The notes under the pieces are model-generated. The model made no database searches, was not told the DNA's origin, and was given only the letters and a program-made list of their open reading frames with translations. A stretch of DNA of 16,511 bases, from NCBI GenBank assembly GCA_964428935.1, contig CAYSAG010000095.1:1-16511 (forward strand). Direction: 5' to 3'. The DNA is from JAADHY01 sp964428935. Its GTDB lineage: Bacteria; Planctomycetota; Planctomycetia; Planctomycetales; Planctomycetaceae. Of the stretch, positions 14,416 through 16,511 are shown piece after piece (positions within the stretch are counted from its first letter, which is position 1; each line of letters starts with the position of its first letter). The position numbers and the translations under genes are program-made.

Positions 14416-15113
14416 CCACGCGACGCGCGCCACCCTGCAAACGACCGCTCACCGCTTGAAACCCTTTCTTCGATGGACTCACCGTTCGTCACCAGCAAAT
14501 CCCGCCGAAGCATGGGACGGTGGCGTGAAGGCTGCGTCGAGGTTCGGAAGGCGTGTCCTGCGGAGGCTCAACCGAGGGGCTGGAAAACAGAGGGAAGACA
14601 CGAAGGCACGCCTCGAGCCTCTAGCGACCAACACCAAAGATGCGGCTCGGGGCGTCTGCCGCTCGACAGGAGACGCTCACGCGGTCCGCGAAGACCCAAC
14701 TCCGGCCCGTCCTCGGCTCGGTGCAAGCCTTCTGCGTCGCACGCCACGCCGAAAAAGAGGACAACACTCCCCGCAGCGGAAAACCGAGCGAACCGAACAG
14801 TCGCCGTTGCGACCTGTCCATTGCGGGCAGCCGCACCCCTTTGTCCACGTCCCGCAAGGTCGCCGACCGGTCGCTAGCCGAGGCTCCGCTCTTGCTATCC
14901 CTGTGAAGAGGCGCTCTGGAGTGCGGCGCTCCTGCACCGCTTTGTCTCCAAGACACCAGAACACGGCCGCACTCCGACAGCTCGCCCGACGAAAACGCGG
15001 ACGCCTCTTGCCTAAATAAATGTCTGCTTAAAAGCCCGCCCTCGGTCTCCGTCGGACGCTGCGCCGAAGGGCCACGCTCCGTCATGGCCGCGGTCGGCTT
15101 GAGATTCGAGGGG

Positions 15114-15130
15114 CGGAATTCCGAATTCGG
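15114..15130. repeat. Two overlapping 10-bp palindromes
   Basis: CGGAATTCCG (15114-15123) overlaps CCGAATTCGG (15121-15130), so two GAATTC sites lie 7 bp apart. Each palindrome is perfect. This could be a protein-binding site; the role is unknown. Confidence 0.35.
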
Positions 15131-15500
15131 GACGCTGGACGCGTGGCATGAGACGCGGGAGTGCTCGCCCCTCCAAGAAAAGGCTCATCAAATAATTGCG
15201 CGCTTGGGAAGTTCGTTTCTCGCAAAGACGTTGCGACGATCGGCTCTCAAGCCCCGTTCGTCTGGCCGTCGGCTCGGCCTCTCACCCTTCCACGGCAGGG
15301 CGAGGCGCCGGCGAGGGCGGGCGGGGCGGCCCCGTTTGTTGAGCCCGAGCTGATGTCGCGGCCGTCGACACAAGTCCCCGTCCTGACGCAATTCGAGGAA
15401 GTAACGAAGATTCGGTCGTCCCCGGGGCCTCGCCCAACGGGGAGAAGCATCCTGCTTGCTCCACAACCGACGCGAACAGAATAGGTTACGGCGCTCAAGT

Positions 15501-15526
15501 CATGCGCGCATGTTGCTCGCATGTTG
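15501..15526. promoter_or_regulatory. Palindrome plus tandem repeat upstream of the metallophosphoesterase
   Basis: A perfect 12-bp palindrome, CATGCGCGCATG (15501-15512), overlaps the first of two 9-bp direct repeats CGCATGTTG (15507-15515 and 15518-15526) set 11 bp apart, one helical turn. The second repeat overlaps a possible -35 box TTGAGG (15524-15529), which lies 17 bases from TAATCT (15547-15552). The arrangement is what one expects of an operator for the gene starting at 15590. Confidence 0.45.
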
Positions 15527-15589
15527 AGGCATAAGGACTCCAACGCTAATCTATGTGGTCCACGACCGATCGATCACGGAGTCGATACC

Positions 15590-16511
15590 ATGTCAGAAAG
15601 CACCTTTCTTGCCGCAGTGGGTGACGTGCACGGGCATTTGCAGCTTGCTCTCTGTGTGTTGGCCCGGTGGCAGGTGGAGCTCGGCCGCGACTTCGATGCC
15701 GTCCTCCTTTGCGGCGACGTGGGAACGTTCACCGACGAGTCCCAGTTGGACGGGGCCACACGTGCTCATGCCAAACGAAACCCGTGCGAACTGGAATTTC
15801 TCCATCAATGGGCCAGGCATCCCCAGCCTTGCTGGCTCCAGTGGATATTCACTCCGAGAGCCGAAGGAGGTCTCGGACTGACGTGCCCGGTGATCATGGT
15901 GCACGGCAATCACGAAGGCTTTACGCATTTGGAGCAGTTGGTGCCAAACGATTGGCCCATCGAACCGGCCGATCCCTCGGACTTGCCCACGGTAGACGCT
16001 GGGCGGCACATTCGTCTCTTACCGTCCGGCTGGCGCGTTCGATTGCCTGGCGGTATCGTGGTGGCTGGTGTCGGCGGAATGCAGCCCGGCCAGCGCACGG
16101 GGCGTCGTCACCCGATGGCCTACATCGATCCCTTTGCGATCGAGTGGTTGCTGGAGACGGGGCAGACAGACGTGCTGATCACGCACCAAGGGCCCTCGCT
16201 GCTGCACGAAAAAAGAGGCTCGAGTCTGCTCGACCCCTTTTTGCGCGAGGGCTTCGCGCGAGTGTGGTTCCACGGCCATTCGCTGCTCTCGGGTGACGTG
16301 ACCCGCATGGGGCCCGGAGGGAAAACGACTGTGGTCCCTCTGCGGGGCATTGCCTTCTACACTCCCAGACAACACACGCTTCGAGACGAACCATACGAGG
16401 TCAGCTTAGACGGTTGGGCGCTGGCGACGTTGACCGAGGACAAACTGGACGTCGCTAAGGGGTGCGATCGCTGTGATGCGCGCGGGATGGGGGCGAGGAG
16501 GTTGAAAGAGA
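15590..16511 (+). CDS. Calcineurin-like metallophosphoesterase, 3' end beyond the window
   Basis: An open frame of 307 codons runs off the window end without a stop, so the protein is partial. It carries the complete metal-binding set of calcineurin-like phosphoesterases: GDVHGH (11-16, D12 and H14), CGDVG (41-45, D43), GNHE (106-109, N107 and H108), THQGP (198-202, H199) and HGHS (228-231, H228 and H230). A cap-like insertion lies between about 46 and 98. After the catalytic core (about 265 on) a tail begins that includes CDRC (292-295). The ATG at 15590 has GGAG (15578-15581) eight bases upstream. Substrate unknown: such enzymes act on phosphomono- or diesters, including nucleotides and nucleic acids. 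Codon use differs from neighbours (GAT for 6 of 20 Asp; none of 6 in the PII gene), hinting at separate origin. Confidence 0.87.
   Translation, partial: MSESTFLAAVGDVHGHLQLALCVLARWQVELGRDFDAVLLCGDVGTFTDESQLDGATRAHAKRNPCELEFLHQWARHPQPCWLQWIFTPRAEGGLGLTCPVIMVHGNHEGFTHLEQLVPNDWPIEPADPSDLPTVDAGRHIRLLPSGWRVRLPGGIVVAGVGGMQPGQRTGRRHPMAYIDPFAIEWLLETGQTDVLITHQGPSLLHEKRGSSLLDPFLREGFARVWFHGHSLLSGDVTRMGPGGKTTVVPLRGIAFYTPRQHTLRDEPYEVSLDGWALATLTEDKLDVAKGCDRCDARGMGARRLKE

Larger units (their letters stand above)
14416..15589. other. Long stretch without a convincing gene
   Basis: About 1.17 kb follow the PII gene. Open frames on both strands are Arg/Ser/Pro-rich, lack recognisable domains and good ribosome binding sites, and look like chance frames in GC-rich DNA. 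Notable sequence: GACCGGTC at 14865-14872, an AT-rich patch around 15011-15034, two overlapping 10-bp palindromes at 15114-15130, a GC-rich segment at about 15295-15340, and the palindrome and tandem repeats at 15501-15526. I saw no tRNA-like T-arm and no RNase P signature. It could be decayed sequence, a boundary of acquired DNA, or carry an RNA gene I do not recognise. Confidence 0.5.

Noticed and set aside
14294..15019. 241-codon frame overlapping the PII end and following region
   Set aside because: Very rich in Arg, Pro and Ser, no ribosome binding site or motif, and overlaps a certain gene.
14621..15085. 154-codon minus-strand frame in the gene-poor stretch
   Set aside because: Low-complexity composition and no recognisable domain or start signal; a chance frame is more likely.
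15667..16296. 209-codon frame in another phase over the metallophosphoesterase
   Set aside because: The other frame carries the full metallophosphoesterase motif set; this one is Arg/Ala-rich shadow.

Overview
This 16.5 kb window is GC-rich and densely coded, and it most likely comes from a Planctomycetota genome of Pirellulales type. The evidence is the gene mix: a Tat-exported Gfo/Idh/MocA oxidoreductase, an OmpL-like beta-barrel protein, an ammonium transporter with a signal peptide, a PAC2-family protein and a MoxR-type ATPase. The taxonomic call is an inference, since there is no rRNA or marker gene. A run of exactly 100 Ns (3869-3968) is a scaffold join, so the sequence is probably a draft or metagenome-assembled genome.

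Left part (1-5459, plus strand). A bifunctional-nuclease-domain protein follows an inverted-repeat-rich leader. A two-gene unit comes next: a MoxR-like AAA+ ATPase with a strongly acidic tail, then a 623-residue protein I cannot assign firmly. This pair is the best candidate for a poorly described system. The assembly gap lies directly after it and before the Gfo/Idh/MocA gene, so a third member could be missing and the oxidoreductase start is uncertain.

Middle part (5460-10573). nadC (NAD synthesis) lies on the minus strand, divergent from ald (alanine dehydrogenase). The shared upstream region carries a promoter-like pair and an operator-like array. ald is followed by a PAC2-family protein, a 69-residue zinc-ribbon membrane microprotein and an enolase-superfamily enzyme of the mandelate-racemase type.

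Right part (10574-16511). A beta-barrel outer-membrane protein (minus strand) is divergent from amt, which is followed by a PII gene. A good sigma-54 promoter match upstream of amt points to nitrogen control. Alanine dehydrogenase, amt and PII give this half an ammonium theme. A stretch of about 1.17 kb without a convincing gene follows PII. The window ends inside a metallophosphoesterase gene whose codon use differs from its neighbours and whose upstream region has a striking palindrome with tandem repeats.

I saw no tRNA, rRNA, CRISPR array, transposase or integrase.
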